Shown: piece after piece, positions 18,774 to 25,830 of the stretch
Position numbering within the stretch: position 1 is the stretch's first letter
Layout: every line of letters starts with the position of its first letter
NCBI RefSeq assembly: GCF_901482445.1
Contig: NZ_LR590477.1
Location: 1 to 64,000, forward strand
Reading direction: 5' to 3'
DNA length: 64,000 bases
DNA from: Neisseria lactamica
Lineage (GTDB): Bacteria > Pseudomonadota > Gammaproteobacteria > Burkholderiales > Neisseriaceae
The notes under the pieces: model-generated
Told to the model about the DNA's origin: nothing
The model's input: the letters and a program-made list of their open reading frames with translations, nothing else
The model's database searches: none
Position numbers and translations under genes: made by a program

Positions 18774-19712
18774 TCAACCTAATATCAAAACACAGCCATA
18801 TTTTTTATCCGGCAGTTGCGCAAAGAGGCAGTCATATTCTTTTTTCAGTTCAGGGATATTTTTGACAATTCTGCCAATTTTATCGAATTCAATCAGTAGG
18901 ATTTGACGGACAGTTTCTGCGTATCTTGAATCGGTCTGCCTTTCCATCAGCGGTACGAGGTAGGTAAGCAGATTGTGAAGGTAATCGGTCAGCCTGTGGT
19001 CGGGTAGAGCGGTTGTCAGACTTCCTTTTCTGCGGTGGTAAATAAAAAAGGGAATGTCAACCTCCAAGACTTTTCCGCCTGCAAGCAGAAATTCAGAGAT
19101 GAAAACCATATCTTCCCCAAAACGCATACCGTTGCGATAGGTAACGCCCGTAGCGACAAGGTGGCGACGGTCAATCATAAAGCACATATTGTGTAGAGGC
19201 CAGTGATGAGGCAGACTCTGCATCAATATCCCCTGCATAGATGAGATTTTCCCATTGTGCTGTTCTTTAAATTGAAAAACGGGCTTACACCTCAACATAT
19301 TTTTCCCCTCTTCATAAGGAGGACGGAGATATACGCCTTTAATCGCTTGAAGTCCGTTATCTTGAGCAAGTCTTGCCCACAAACCGAAATCTATGGGGTA
19401 AAGTTCGTCATCGGGGTCTAAGAACATAATGAAATCCCCCGTTGCAAGTTTTAATCCGGCATTGCGTGCCGCCGCCACGCCCCTGTTTTGGCTGCTGACA
19501 ACGGTAATAAAGGGATATTGGTGCATATATTTCGCCAGAATTTCCGCACTGCCATCTGTCGAACCGTCATCTATCAAAATAATTTCTTTGCGTACCGTTT
19601 GAAGCAATATGCTTTCAAGCGCGCGGGGGATATAGGGTGCAACATTATAGACGGGCAGGATGAAGCTGATACTGGGTAGATTATCGGAGGTTGCTTTATC
19701 GTTGGAGTACAT
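18774..19712 (-). CDS. Family 2 glycosyltransferase
   Basis: A 312-residue protein with the GT-A fold of GT2 enzymes: SFILPVYNVAPYIPRALESI, IILIDDGSTDGSAEIL, then GVAAARNAGLKLATGDFIMF and the metal-binding DPDDE. The C-terminal half is the usual variable acceptor part, with GMRFGEDMVFISEFL. It presumably adds a sugar to lipooligosaccharide or another surface glycan; the acceptor cannot be told from sequence. The start has an AAGGA site eight bases upstream. It has its own terminator and lies between the iteron region and the YadA-like gene, so it may be part of the accessory segment. Confidence 0.85.
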   Translation of the reverse strand: MYSNDKATSDNLPSISFILPVYNVAPYIPRALESILLQTVRKEIILIDDGSTDGSAEILAKYMHQYPFITVVSSQNRGVAAARNAGLKLATGDFIMFLDPDDELYPIDFGLWARLAQDNGLQAIKGVYLRPPYEEGKNMLRCKPVFQFKEQHNGKISSMQGILMQSLPHHWPLHNMCFMIDRRHLVATGVTYRNGMRFGEDMVFISEFLLAGGKVLEVDIPFFIYHRRKGSLTTALPDHRLTDYLHNLLTYLVPLMERQTDSRYAETVRQILLIEFDKIGRIVKNIPELKKEYDCLFAQLPDKKYGCVLILG

Positions 19713-19787
19713 CTGAATCCTTAATTTGTTGTAAAAGGCGAAGTATGCAGATGGGCAACTTTAGGATATGGTCTGCATACAAAATCC

Positions 19788-19824
19788 AAAATGCCGCACC
19801 TGTCTGCAAGTGCGGCATTTTTAC
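19788..19824 (-). terminator. Intrinsic terminator of YadA-like gene
   Basis: 12-base arms AAAATGCCGCAC / GTGCGGCATTTT enclose a 10-base loop. It is A/T-flanked on both sides, so it could end transcription from either direction; it lies just after the YadA-like stop. Confidence 0.8.
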
Positions 19825-19861
19825 TATAGGCTGTGTTCCAATAGGTATTGATGGCGGAAGA

Positions 19862-20647
19862 TCACCATTGATAGCCGACAGCCGCTCCAAATAACGGTTT
19901 TTTGGTATTGTTGCCGGAGAAATTGAACGAAGCACCTGCCTTCAGGATTACTTTACCGTTATCTGAGAGGCTGGAGTAACCGATTGCAAGAGCCTGTTCG
20001 CCGTTGTAGTGTGCCGTAGAAGCGGATACCATCGAGTGTCCCGCATAAGTCGGTTGAGGAAGGAGTGCGATCGCTCCTGCTTTGGCGATACCGCCGTTCA
20101 TTGATTTATCCAACTTGTCGACTTTTTGCTCTATAGAGGAAATCCGTTCAGAGGACATATTGTCGATTTTCTCTTTCAATTTGTCGGAAAGGGTTAGAGT
20201 TAGTCTTGAAGTTTCCTCTGAATATTCAATTTTAACGTCTGATCCAGACTCATTGAATTTACCAGGTAAATCTTGAATAAATTCCCCAAGCTTTTTCTCA
20301 ATCTTTTCAGGTACGTCGAGATACAGTTGATACAGTTGATCTCCGGTAACCGCATCAGTCGATCCCGAATAAAGGCCACCCCTTGAAATGTTGGTAATCA
20401 GGGTCTCATTGCCGTCATAGCCGATGGTAACGTCCCCATATGTAATAACGTTATCCGGATCGTATGTATCTACAACTGTTTTTTTATTGTCATCATCTAT
20501 TGGGTTTTCTATCATCAGCTTTCTGATCGACGTTGCCCCATTGCCGTCAGCCTGAGCGTATGGCACGGCGGATATGCCGATTCCTGTGGCTGCTGCTGTG
20601 AGGATGAGTTTGGATATTGCCGTATGTTTTTTGTCGGTGCGGGTCAT
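19862..20647 (-). CDS. Short YadA-like trimeric autotransporter
   Basis: A 261-residue protein with signal peptide (KLILTAAATGIGISAVPYAQA), a short passenger, a heptad-rich coiled coil (about residues 110-180, EKIEKKLGEF and SSERISSIEQKVDKLDKSMN) and the YadA anchor at the C-terminus (GIAKAGAIALLPQ, GYSSLSDNGKVILKAGASFN) ending VGYQW. The terminal aromatic is the outer-membrane insertion signal. The passenger has a motif resembling YadA-type connectors (GGLYSGSTDAVTGDQLYQL). It is much shorter than NhhA or NadA, so it would form a compact trimer close to the surface. The ribosome-like GGAGG lies about 30 bases before ATG, which is unusually far. Confidence 0.85.
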   Translation of the reverse strand: MTRTDKKHTAISKLILTAAATGIGISAVPYAQADGNGATSIRKLMIENPIDDDNKKTVVDTYDPDNVITYGDVTIGYDGNETLITNISRGGLYSGSTDAVTGDQLYQLYLDVPEKIEKKLGEFIQDLPGKFNESGSDVKIEYSEETSRLTLTLSDKLKEKIDNMSSERISSIEQKVDKLDKSMNGGIAKAGAIALLPQPTYAGHSMVSASTAHYNGEQALAIGYSSLSDNGKVILKAGASFNFSGNNTKKPLFGAAVGYQW

Positions 20648-20685
20648 AATTGTATCGATTAGAGTAAAGTTAACGTAATCCTCCG

Positions 20686-20714
20686 ATTATATATTCAGAC
20701 CCTTACTCTGTAAA
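20686..20714 (-). promoter_or_regulatory. Promoter of YadA-like gene
   Basis: Minus-strand -35 TTTACA (20714-20709) and perfect -10 TATAAT (20691-20686) with a 17-bp spacer. The start site would be about 30 bases before the ATG at 20647. Confidence 0.75.
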
Positions 20715-20732
20715 TAATACGTTGTATTATTT
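20712..20732. promoter_or_regulatory. Palindromic operator candidate
   Basis: Perfect 9-base arms AAATAATAC / GTATTATTT around GTT. It overlaps the -35 element of the YadA-like promoter, where a dimeric repressor (for example of the MarR type, which control adhesins in Neisseria) would block polymerase. The regulator is not identified. Confidence 0.5.
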
Positions 20733-20738
20733 TATCCA

Positions 20739-20750
20739 TTTTTTTTTTTT
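20739..20750 (-). repeat. T12 homopolymer upstream of YadA-like promoter
   Basis: Twelve T on the + strand, i.e. poly-A on the coding strand just upstream of the operator and -35 box. Tracts of this length slip readily, and an A-tract here could act as an UP-like element whose length alters promoter strength. Confidence 0.6.
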
Positions 20751-20772
20751 CAATGATTTATGTTGGTCATTG

Positions 20773-20840
20773 TATAGTGGGTTAACAAAAATCAGGACAA
20801 GGCGAGGCAACGCCGTACCGGTTTTTGTTAATCCACTATA
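20773..20840. repeat. Miniature Correia element (68 bp)
   Basis: Has both termini of Correia elements (TATAGTGG...CCACTATA) and the inner ATCAGGACAAGGCGAGGCAA and CGCCGTACCGG pieces, but lacks the central about 90 bp found in the three full elements of this window. It lies between the YadA-like gene's upstream region and the znuA terminator. Confidence 0.8.
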
Positions 20841-20882
20841 TATTTGTACGTTGTGGGGCCGCCTTTTGTGCACGGGTATGAG

Positions 20883-20914
20883 AATGCCGTCTGAAAAAGG
20901 TTTCAGACGGCATT
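20883..20914 (-). terminator. DUS-pair terminator of znuA
   Basis: Inverted pair of 12-base uptake sequences (ATGCCGTCTGAA and its complement) with a short loop, 14 bp after the znuA stop. Confidence 0.85.
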
Positions 20915-20927
20915 GTGTGTTTAGGGT

Positions 20928-21857
20928 TTATTTCTTCATCGCTTCGCTCATTGCCTTGATGTTGTGGCGGTACATTCCGATGTAGGTGTCGGCGGGCGCG
21001 TTGCCGAGTGCGTCGGAATACAGTTTGCCGCTGACGTTGACGCCGGTCTCTTTGGCGATGCGGTCAACCATGCGGGTGTCTTTGATATTTTCGGTAAATA
21101 CGGCTTTGATGCCTTCGCGTTTGATTTGGCGGATGATGGCGGCGACTTGTTTGGCCGAAGGCTCGGCTTCGCTGCTCACGCCTTGCGGGGCGATGAACTC
21201 GATATGGTAACGTTTGCCCATATAGGAAAAGGCATCGTGCCCGGTCAGGACTTTGCGTTTGGCGGCAGGGACGGCATTAAATGCGGCTTGTGCGTCGCTG
21301 TGCAGTTTTTTGAGCTGCATTTGGTAGTTGCCCAAGCGTTGTTGATAATAAACTTTGCCTTCGGGGTCGGCCTTTATCAGGGCTTCGGCGACGTTTTGGG
21401 CATAGGCGGACATAAGGACGGGGTCGTTCCAGACGTGGGGGTCATATTCGCCGTGGTCGTGGTGGTGTCCTTCGTGGTCATGGTCGTGGTCATGATCGTG
21501 GTCGTGATGGTGTCCGCCTTCTTCTTCTTCGGCTTTGAGGGGTTGGATGCCTTTGGTCGCTTCGGCATAGGATACTTTGCTCTGTTTGACGGCACGTTGT
21601 ACATCGGCGGCTTCAAGTCCTAAGCCGTTGAGCAGGACGAGTTTTGCACTGCGGATTTTTTTAATGTCGCCGCTGGTCATATGATAGGCGTGCGTATCTT
21701 GGTTGGCTCCGACCAAACTTTGTATGGATACGCGCTCTCCGCCGATTTGTTTGGCAACGTCGCCCAAAATGCTGAAGCTGGTTACGACGGGCAGGGGGGC
21801 GGCAGTTGCGGCGGTGGTTAGCAATGCGGCAATAAGGGTAAGTTTGAGGTGTTTCAT
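20928..21857 (-). CDS. znuA: Zinc ABC transporter periplasmic binding protein ZnuA
   Basis: A 309-residue cluster A-I binding protein that captures Zn(II) (or Mn) in the periplasm and passes it to the ZnuB permease. It has a signal peptide (LTLIAALLTTAATA), a metal His in DTHAYH, a strongly His/Asp-rich loop (about residues 115-145), EYDPHVWNDP and a second His at LTGHDAFSYM. ATG 21857 is preceded by AGGAGAAC; a longer in-frame start lacks a signal peptide. It is the last gene of znuC-znuB-znuA and has a Zur-like box 14 bp upstream, so it may have its own zinc-repressed promoter. Often called an MntC/AdcA-type protein in Neisseria; the His-rich loop favours zinc. Confidence 0.9.
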   Translation of the reverse strand: MKHLKLTLIAALLTTAATAAPLPVVTSFSILGDVAKQIGGERVSIQSLVGANQDTHAYHMTSGDIKKIRSAKLVLLNGLGLEAADVQRAVKQSKVSYAEATKGIQPLKAEEEEGGHHHDHDHDHDHDHEGHHHDHGEYDPHVWNDPVLMSAYAQNVAEALIKADPEGKVYYQQRLGNYQMQLKKLHSDAQAAFNAVPAAKRKVLTGHDAFSYMGKRYHIEFIAPQGVSSEAEPSAKQVAAIIRQIKREGIKAVFTENIKDTRMVDRIAKETGVNVSGKLYSDALGNAPADTYIGMYRHNIKAMSEAMKK

Positions 21858-21870
21858 AACTGTTCTCCTG

Positions 21871-21885
21871 TGATATAACGTAACA
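21871..21885. promoter_or_regulatory. Zur-like box before znuA
   Basis: Minus strand TGTTACGTTATATCA matches the meningococcal Zur pattern as I recall it (TGTTAT-DNH-ATAACA) at 10 of 12 fixed positions. It lies between the znuB stop and the znuA ribosome site. Confidence 0.55.
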
Positions 21886-21933
21886 TCTGTTATGGTAAAA
21901 CAAGCCGCCTGTTTGTTCAAGCGGCTTGCGGGG

Positions 21934-22809
21934 TCAGGTGGTGTGGTGGCGGTGGTTTTTGAGCCATTTGGTCAGAATGCCGCCTTCTTTGCCGAGTATG
22001 ACGGAAAAGAGATAAAGGATGCTGCAACAGAGGATGATGGCGGGTCCGGATGGGATTTCGATGTGGTAGGAAATGAGCAGCCCGGTCAAACCGCAAAAGA
22101 GGGCGATGAGGACGGACAACAGAATGAGCGTCCCCATATTTCTTGCCCATAGGCGGGCGGTAATGGCGGGCAGCATCATCAATCCGACCGACATCAGGGT
22201 GCCGAGGGCTTGGAAGCCGGATACGAGGTTCATGACGACCAGGACGAGAAAGAGGACGTGCCAAAGCCCGCCTTTGCCGTTGACGGATTTGAGGAACAGG
22301 GGATCTATGCTTTCCAGTACGAGGGGGCGGTAGATGACGGCAAGGGTAATGAGCGTGAGGCCGGAGACGGCGGCGATGAGTTGCAGGGCGGGAATATCGA
22401 CGGCAAGCACAGAGCCGAAAAGAAGGTGGAGCAAATCGACGCTGCTGCCGTTTTTGCTGATGAGGATTACGCCGATGGCGAGGCTGCTGAGATAAAAGGC
22501 GGCAAAGTTGGCATCTTCTTTCAGGGTGGTAAAGCGGCTGACAAGTCCGGCAAGCAGCGCCATCAGCATACCGGCGGCAAACCCGCCCGCACCCATAGCG
22601 GGCAGGCTCAAGCCGGCAAATATGTAGCCGACGGCGGCTCCGGGCAAGACGGCGTGGCTGAGTGCGTCGCCGATCAGGCTCATCCGCCGCATAACGAGGA
22701 ATACGCCGACGGGTGCGGCACTGAGGGACAGGCAGAAGACGGATGCGAAGGCGTAGCGCATAAAGTCGAATTCTGCAAAGGGTGTGATAAGCAGGTCGTA
22801 GGGGTTCAT
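21934..22809 (-). CDS. znuB: Zinc ABC transporter permease ZnuB
   Basis: A 291-residue integral membrane permease of the ABC-3 family with about eight hydrophobic segments. The region SLIGDALSHAVLPGAAVGY is the family signature after TM2, and LMSVGLMMLPAITARLW the ABC-facing loop. The C-terminus has HRHHTT. It moves zinc across the inner membrane with ZnuC and ZnuA. ATG 22809 chosen; four extra codons to 22821 are possible. It lies 35 bp after znuC. Confidence 0.9.
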   Translation of the reverse strand: MNPYDLLITPFAEFDFMRYAFASVFCLSLSAAPVGVFLVMRRMSLIGDALSHAVLPGAAVGYIFAGLSLPAMGAGGFAAGMLMALLAGLVSRFTTLKEDANFAAFYLSSLAIGVILISKNGSSVDLLHLLFGSVLAVDIPALQLIAAVSGLTLITLAVIYRPLVLESIDPLFLKSVNGKGGLWHVLFLVLVVMNLVSGFQALGTLMSVGLMMLPAITARLWARNMGTLILLSVLIALFCGLTGLLISYHIEIPSGPAIILCCSILYLFSVILGKEGGILTKWLKNHRHHTT

Positions 22810-22844
22810 AGTGTTTGGCACGGGGACATGGTTTCAGACGGCAT

Positions 22845-23570
22845 TTATGAGGCGCACCATTCGGGGCTTTCCTGTTTCTGCATCTTGGCGTTGGCCTGGG
22901 TGAGGTAAGGTTCTGCCAACACGGTTTCGGTTGCACCTGCCGCAATTTTTTCACGTGCAAGCAGCATAGTGTTAGGAAAGTAGGCACGGACTTGTTCGTA
23001 ATCGTGCAAAACGGCAATGATAGCGTGTCCGCCGTAATGGCATTTTTGCAACACGTCGAGAAGCTCGTAGGTTGTCCGTGCATCAACGGCATTGAAAGGT
23101 TCGTCCAAAAGCAGGAATTTGGCATTTTGAACCAGCATTCGGGCAAAAAGGACACGCTGGAATTGTCCGTTTGAGAGGTGGGCGATTTGGCGGCGGGCAA
23201 ACTGCCGCATTCCTACACGCTCCAAGGCTTCGTGGACGCGTTGTTTTTGAGCGGTATTTATCCCTTTGAAAAAGCCGATTTCATACCACAGCCCCATTGC
23301 CGCCAAGTCGAAAACAGTCATAGGTTGGGAGCGGTCGATGTCGGACTGCTGGGGAAGGTAGGCAATGTTCTGACGGGTCAATCCGTCCAGCCGGATGCTG
23401 CCCGTGTCGATAGGCTGCAATCCCATTAAGGATTTGAGAAAGGTAGATTTCCCTGCGCCGTTCGGTCCGAAAACCGCCCACATACTGTGTTCTTCAAAAG
23501 TAATGTCAACGTGGTGTACGGCAGGACGGCGGCGGTAGCTGACCGTCAGGTTTTCAACGATGATGCTCAT
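22845..23570 (-). CDS. znuC: Zinc ABC transporter ATPase ZnuC
   Basis: A 241-residue ABC ATPase: Walker A GPNGAGKST, Q-loop LPQQSDID, signature LSNGQFQRVLFAR, Walker B FLLLDEPFNAVDA and switch His in VLHDYEQV. It powers the zinc importer with ZnuB and ZnuA. An open frame extends 100 codons upstream but has no family similarity; ATG 23570 fits the family start (MSIIVENLTVSY). Its ATG overlaps the stop of a 34-codon reading frame as ATGA, which suggests translational coupling. Confidence 0.9.
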   Translation of the reverse strand: MSIIVENLTVSYRRRPAVHHVDITFEEHSMWAVFGPNGAGKSTFLKSLMGLQPIDTGSIRLDGLTRQNIAYLPQQSDIDRSQPMTVFDLAAMGLWYEIGFFKGINTAQKQRVHEALERVGMRQFARRQIAHLSNGQFQRVLFARMLVQNAKFLLLDEPFNAVDARTTYELLDVLQKCHYGGHAIIAVLHDYEQVRAYFPNTMLLAREKIAAGATETVLAEPYLTQANAKMQKQESPEWCAS

Positions 23571-23671
23571 ACCGATACCGCCCAAAGGTAAACACCCCAT
23601 AAAAGGGATACGGCAATCAGGGCAAGGATGAGGCGGAAGGTCAATCCTGATAGTAAAAGGGAAGGTGTCAT
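23567..23671 (-). CDS. Possible 34-residue membrane protein overlapping znuC
   Basis: From ATG 23671 the minus strand encodes 34 residues, starting MTPSLLLSGLTFRLILALIA and ending YLWAVSV, a single hydrophobic helix with two arginine/threonine-bounded ends. Its TGA overlaps the znuC ATG (ATGA). It lies just downstream of a promoter with a Zur-like site. The ribosome site is weak. It may be a small zinc-transport accessory protein or a leader that couples translation of znuC; both are inference. Confidence 0.45.
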   Translation of the reverse strand: MTPSLLLSGLTFRLILALIAVSLLWGVYLWAVSV

Positions 23672-23714
23672 GATGATTTGCGGTTTTGAAAGAGAAGTTG
23701 GCAAAGCGGTTATC

Positions 23715-23744
23715 ATTATATGGCAGATATGATACTGTATAACG
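23715..23744 (-). promoter_or_regulatory. znuC operon promoter with Zur-like site
   Basis: Minus-strand -35 TTATAC and -10 TATAAT (23720-23715) with a 16-bp spacer. A weaker Zur-like dyad, CGTTATACAGTATCA (23744-23730, 9 of 12 fixed positions), covers the -35 box. Confidence 0.45.
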
Positions 23745-23843
23745 TTTGGTCTGTAAATTCTGCTTGAATAGGCGGGAGTGATTGTTAAGCAGGGGAGGCG
23801 GATTGGAAATATCGTTGTCTTGTTGATATTGCGGCGATAAAAA

Positions 23844-23871
23844 AATGCCGTCTGAAGGTTCAGACGGCATT
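23844..23871 (-). terminator. DUS-pair terminator of rplS
   Basis: ATGCCGTCTGAA followed by GTTCAGACGGCAT, flanked by an A-run that is a T-run on the minus strand. It ends the rpsP-rimM-trmD-rplS operon. Confidence 0.8.
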
Positions 23872-23888
23872 GGGGGAAATCGTTTGAA

Positions 23889-24254
23889 TCAACCTTTGCG
23901 TGCAGGCAGTTTTTCTTTAATGCGTGCAGCTTTGCCGGTCAGGCCGCGCAGGTAGTAAAGTTTGGCACGGCGGACATCGCCACGGCGTTTGACTTCGATT
24001 TTCTCAACGGTAGGGGAGTACAGTTGGAAAGTACGTTCCACACCTTCGCCGCTGGAAATTTTACGGACGATGAAGTTGCTGTTCAGACCACGGTTGCGGC
24101 GGGCGATAACCACGCCTTCGTAGGCTTGCAGACGGCTGCGCGTACCCTCTACGACGCGTACGGATACGACTACGGTGTCGCCCGGTGCGAATTCGGGGAT
24201 GTCTTTGTTCAGACGGGCAATTTCTTCTTGCTCCAATTGTTGGATCAGGTTCAT
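23889..24254 (-). CDS. rplS: 50S ribosomal protein L19
   Basis: 121 residues, full family length, with LEQEEIARLNKDIPEFAPGD at the start, VVEGTRSRLQAYEGVVIARR in the SH3-like core and the GVERTFQLYSP, KLYYLRGLTGKAARI signatures. L19 sits at the 30S-50S interface. Last gene of the classic rpsP-rimM-trmD-rplS operon, 13 bp after trmD. Confidence 0.97.
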   Translation of the reverse strand: MNLIQQLEQEEIARLNKDIPEFAPGDTVVVSVRVVEGTRSRLQAYEGVVIARRNRGLNSNFIVRKISSGEGVERTFQLYSPTVEKIEVKRRGDVRRAKLYYLRGLTGKAARIKEKLPARKG

Positions 24255-24267
24255 TGTTTTTCCTAAA

Positions 24268-25017
24268 TTATGATTGGATTTCCCGTTGCTCTTGCAGGAT
24301 TCTTTTCAAGAGGCGGGATTCCTTTGGGATTAAATCGCGCTTTTCCAATAAGTCGGGTCTGCGCTCCAAGGTGCGGCGAAGCGATTGTTCCAACCGCCAT
24401 TCCGCAATCAAGTTATGATTGCCCGAACGGAGTACTTCCGGGACAGCCATACCTTGAAATTCTAAGGGTTTGGTGTAGTGGGGGCAATCCAGGATACCGT
24501 TTGAGAACGAATCCTGTTCGGCAGACTGTATGTCGCCCAATACGCCGGGTACCAGCCTCAATACTGCATCCATCAGCATCATGGCGGGAAGCTCTCCGCC
24601 GGAAACGACAAAGTCCCCGATGCTGATTTCTTCATCGACACTGCTTTGCAGCAGTCTTTCGTCTATGCCCTCGTACCGTCCGCACAGCAAAATCAAGTGC
24701 GGGAGTTTTGCCAGTTCTGCCGCTTTCTGATGTGTCAGCGGTTTCCCTTGCGGGCTGAGGCAGATAACTTTTGCAGTGTGGGAGGATTGTGCCTTGGCAT
24801 ATTTTATCGCCGCATCAAGCGGCGGAGCCGCCATAATCATTCCCGGCCCGCCGCCGAACGGGCGGTCGTCGATATAGCCCAGCCTGTTGTCGGCAAACGC
24901 TCGGGGATTAACCGGTTCGAACTGCCAAATCCCCTGTTTGTTTGCACGCCCCGTTACGCCGTAGCGGGTAATGCTGTCGAACATTTCCGGGAAAATGGTA
25001 ATCGCCTGGATAAGCAT
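24268..25017 (-). CDS. trmD: tRNA (guanine-N1)-methyltransferase TrmD
   Basis: 249 residues of the SPOUT class, methylating G37 of tRNAs with a G at 36. The knotted SAM site shows as LILLCGRYEGIDERL and SIGDFVVSGGELPAM; the N-terminus is MLIQAITIFPEMFD. ATG 25017 overlaps the rimM TGA by one base (TGATG), so translation is coupled; a six-codon upstream extension is unlikely. Confidence 0.97.
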   Translation of the reverse strand: MLIQAITIFPEMFDSITRYGVTGRANKQGIWQFEPVNPRAFADNRLGYIDDRPFGGGPGMIMAAPPLDAAIKYAKAQSSHTAKVICLSPQGKPLTHQKAAELAKLPHLILLCGRYEGIDERLLQSSVDEEISIGDFVVSGGELPAMMLMDAVLRLVPGVLGDIQSAEQDSFSNGILDCPHYTKPLEFQGMAVPEVLRSGNHNLIAEWRLEQSLRRTLERRPDLLEKRDLIPKESRLLKRILQEQREIQS

Positions 25018-25526
25018 CAGTAGTCCAAACCCCAATCGGCAATAATGGTTTTACTGCCGGCATCGACGGTTTCGACGTATTGGGATACGAACGGAATCAG
25101 GATTTGCCCGTATTCCCCGTCAACCACCAATACATCGTTTGCACCGGTTTCCATCAGGCTGCTGACTTTGCCCAGTACGGTATTGTCTTTGTCGGTGACG
25201 GTCATCCCCACCAAGTCTGCCCAGTAGTATTCCCCTTCTTCCGTCGGTGCGAAGGCTTCTCGGGGGATTTCGATGGTGTAACCGCGCAATGAGAATGCCG
25301 AATCGCGGTCGTTTATCCCTTCAAATTTGACTTGGAGTTCGCCGTTGGCAACCTTCCCTCCTTCAAGGGAGACGGCAACGGTTTTTCCGTCTTTGACCAA
25401 TTGCCACTCGGGGTAATCCAAAAGGCTGTCGGCATATTCGGTATCGGCGGCAATTTTCAGCCAGCCCTTTATGCCGAATACGCCTTTGATGTAGCCCATA
25501 GCTACCCGGTTTTGAGCGTCTGCCAT
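25017..25526 (-). CDS. rimM: Ribosome maturation factor RimM
   Basis: 169 residues: N-terminal beta barrel (AMGYIKGVFGIKGWLKI), then a PRC barrel (EGEYYWADLVGMTVTD, GANDVLVV, ILIPFV). It binds S19 and helps 16S rRNA 3'-domain maturation. ATG 25526 starts MADAQNRVAMG; the frame runs 26 codons further up but without similarity. It lies 13 bp after rpsP. Confidence 0.95.
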   Translation of the reverse strand: MADAQNRVAMGYIKGVFGIKGWLKIAADTEYADSLLDYPEWQLVKDGKTVAVSLEGGKVANGELQVKFEGINDRDSAFSLRGYTIEIPREAFAPTEEGEYYWADLVGMTVTDKDNTVLGKVSSLMETGANDVLVVDGEYGQILIPFVSQYVETVDAGSKTIIADWGLDY

Positions 25527-25539
25527 AGCGGGAGGGGGA

Positions 25540-25785
25540 TTAGGCGGCTTTTTGTTCTTTAACCAGTTTTGCAACGGCGTCGCTGATTTGTGCGCCTTGT
25601 GCAATCCAGTGGTTCAGGCGGTCGGCGTTGAGGCGGACGCGCTCTTGTTTTTCATTGGCTACGGGGTTGTAGAAGCCTACTCGCTCGATAAAGCGGCCGT
25701 CGCGGCGGTTGCGCGAATCGGTAACGATAACGTTGTAGAAGGGGCGGTGTTTCGAGCCGCCGCGTGCCAAGCGGATAACTACCAT
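25540..25785 (-). CDS. rpsP: 30S ribosomal protein S16
   Basis: 81 residues, the full family length, beginning MVVIRLARGGSKHRPFYNVI with SRNRRDGRFIERVGFYNP. First gene of the operon; S16 stabilises the 5' domain of 16S rRNA. Confidence 0.97.
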   Translation of the reverse strand: MVVIRLARGGSKHRPFYNVIVTDSRNRRDGRFIERVGFYNPVANEKQERVRLNADRLNHWIAQGAQISDAVAKLVKEQKAA

Positions 25786-25830
25786 TTTGGGTCCTTTTGA
25801 AAAAAATCGGATATATGGAAACTGTCGATT

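Noticed and set aside
21917..23200. A 427-codon minus-strand frame across znuB/znuC
   Set aside because: The sequence is an out-of-frame reading of two well-supported transporter genes.
23571..23870. An N-terminal 100-residue extension of ZnuC
   Set aside because: No ABC similarity before MSIIVENL, and the interval holds a promoter and another small frame.
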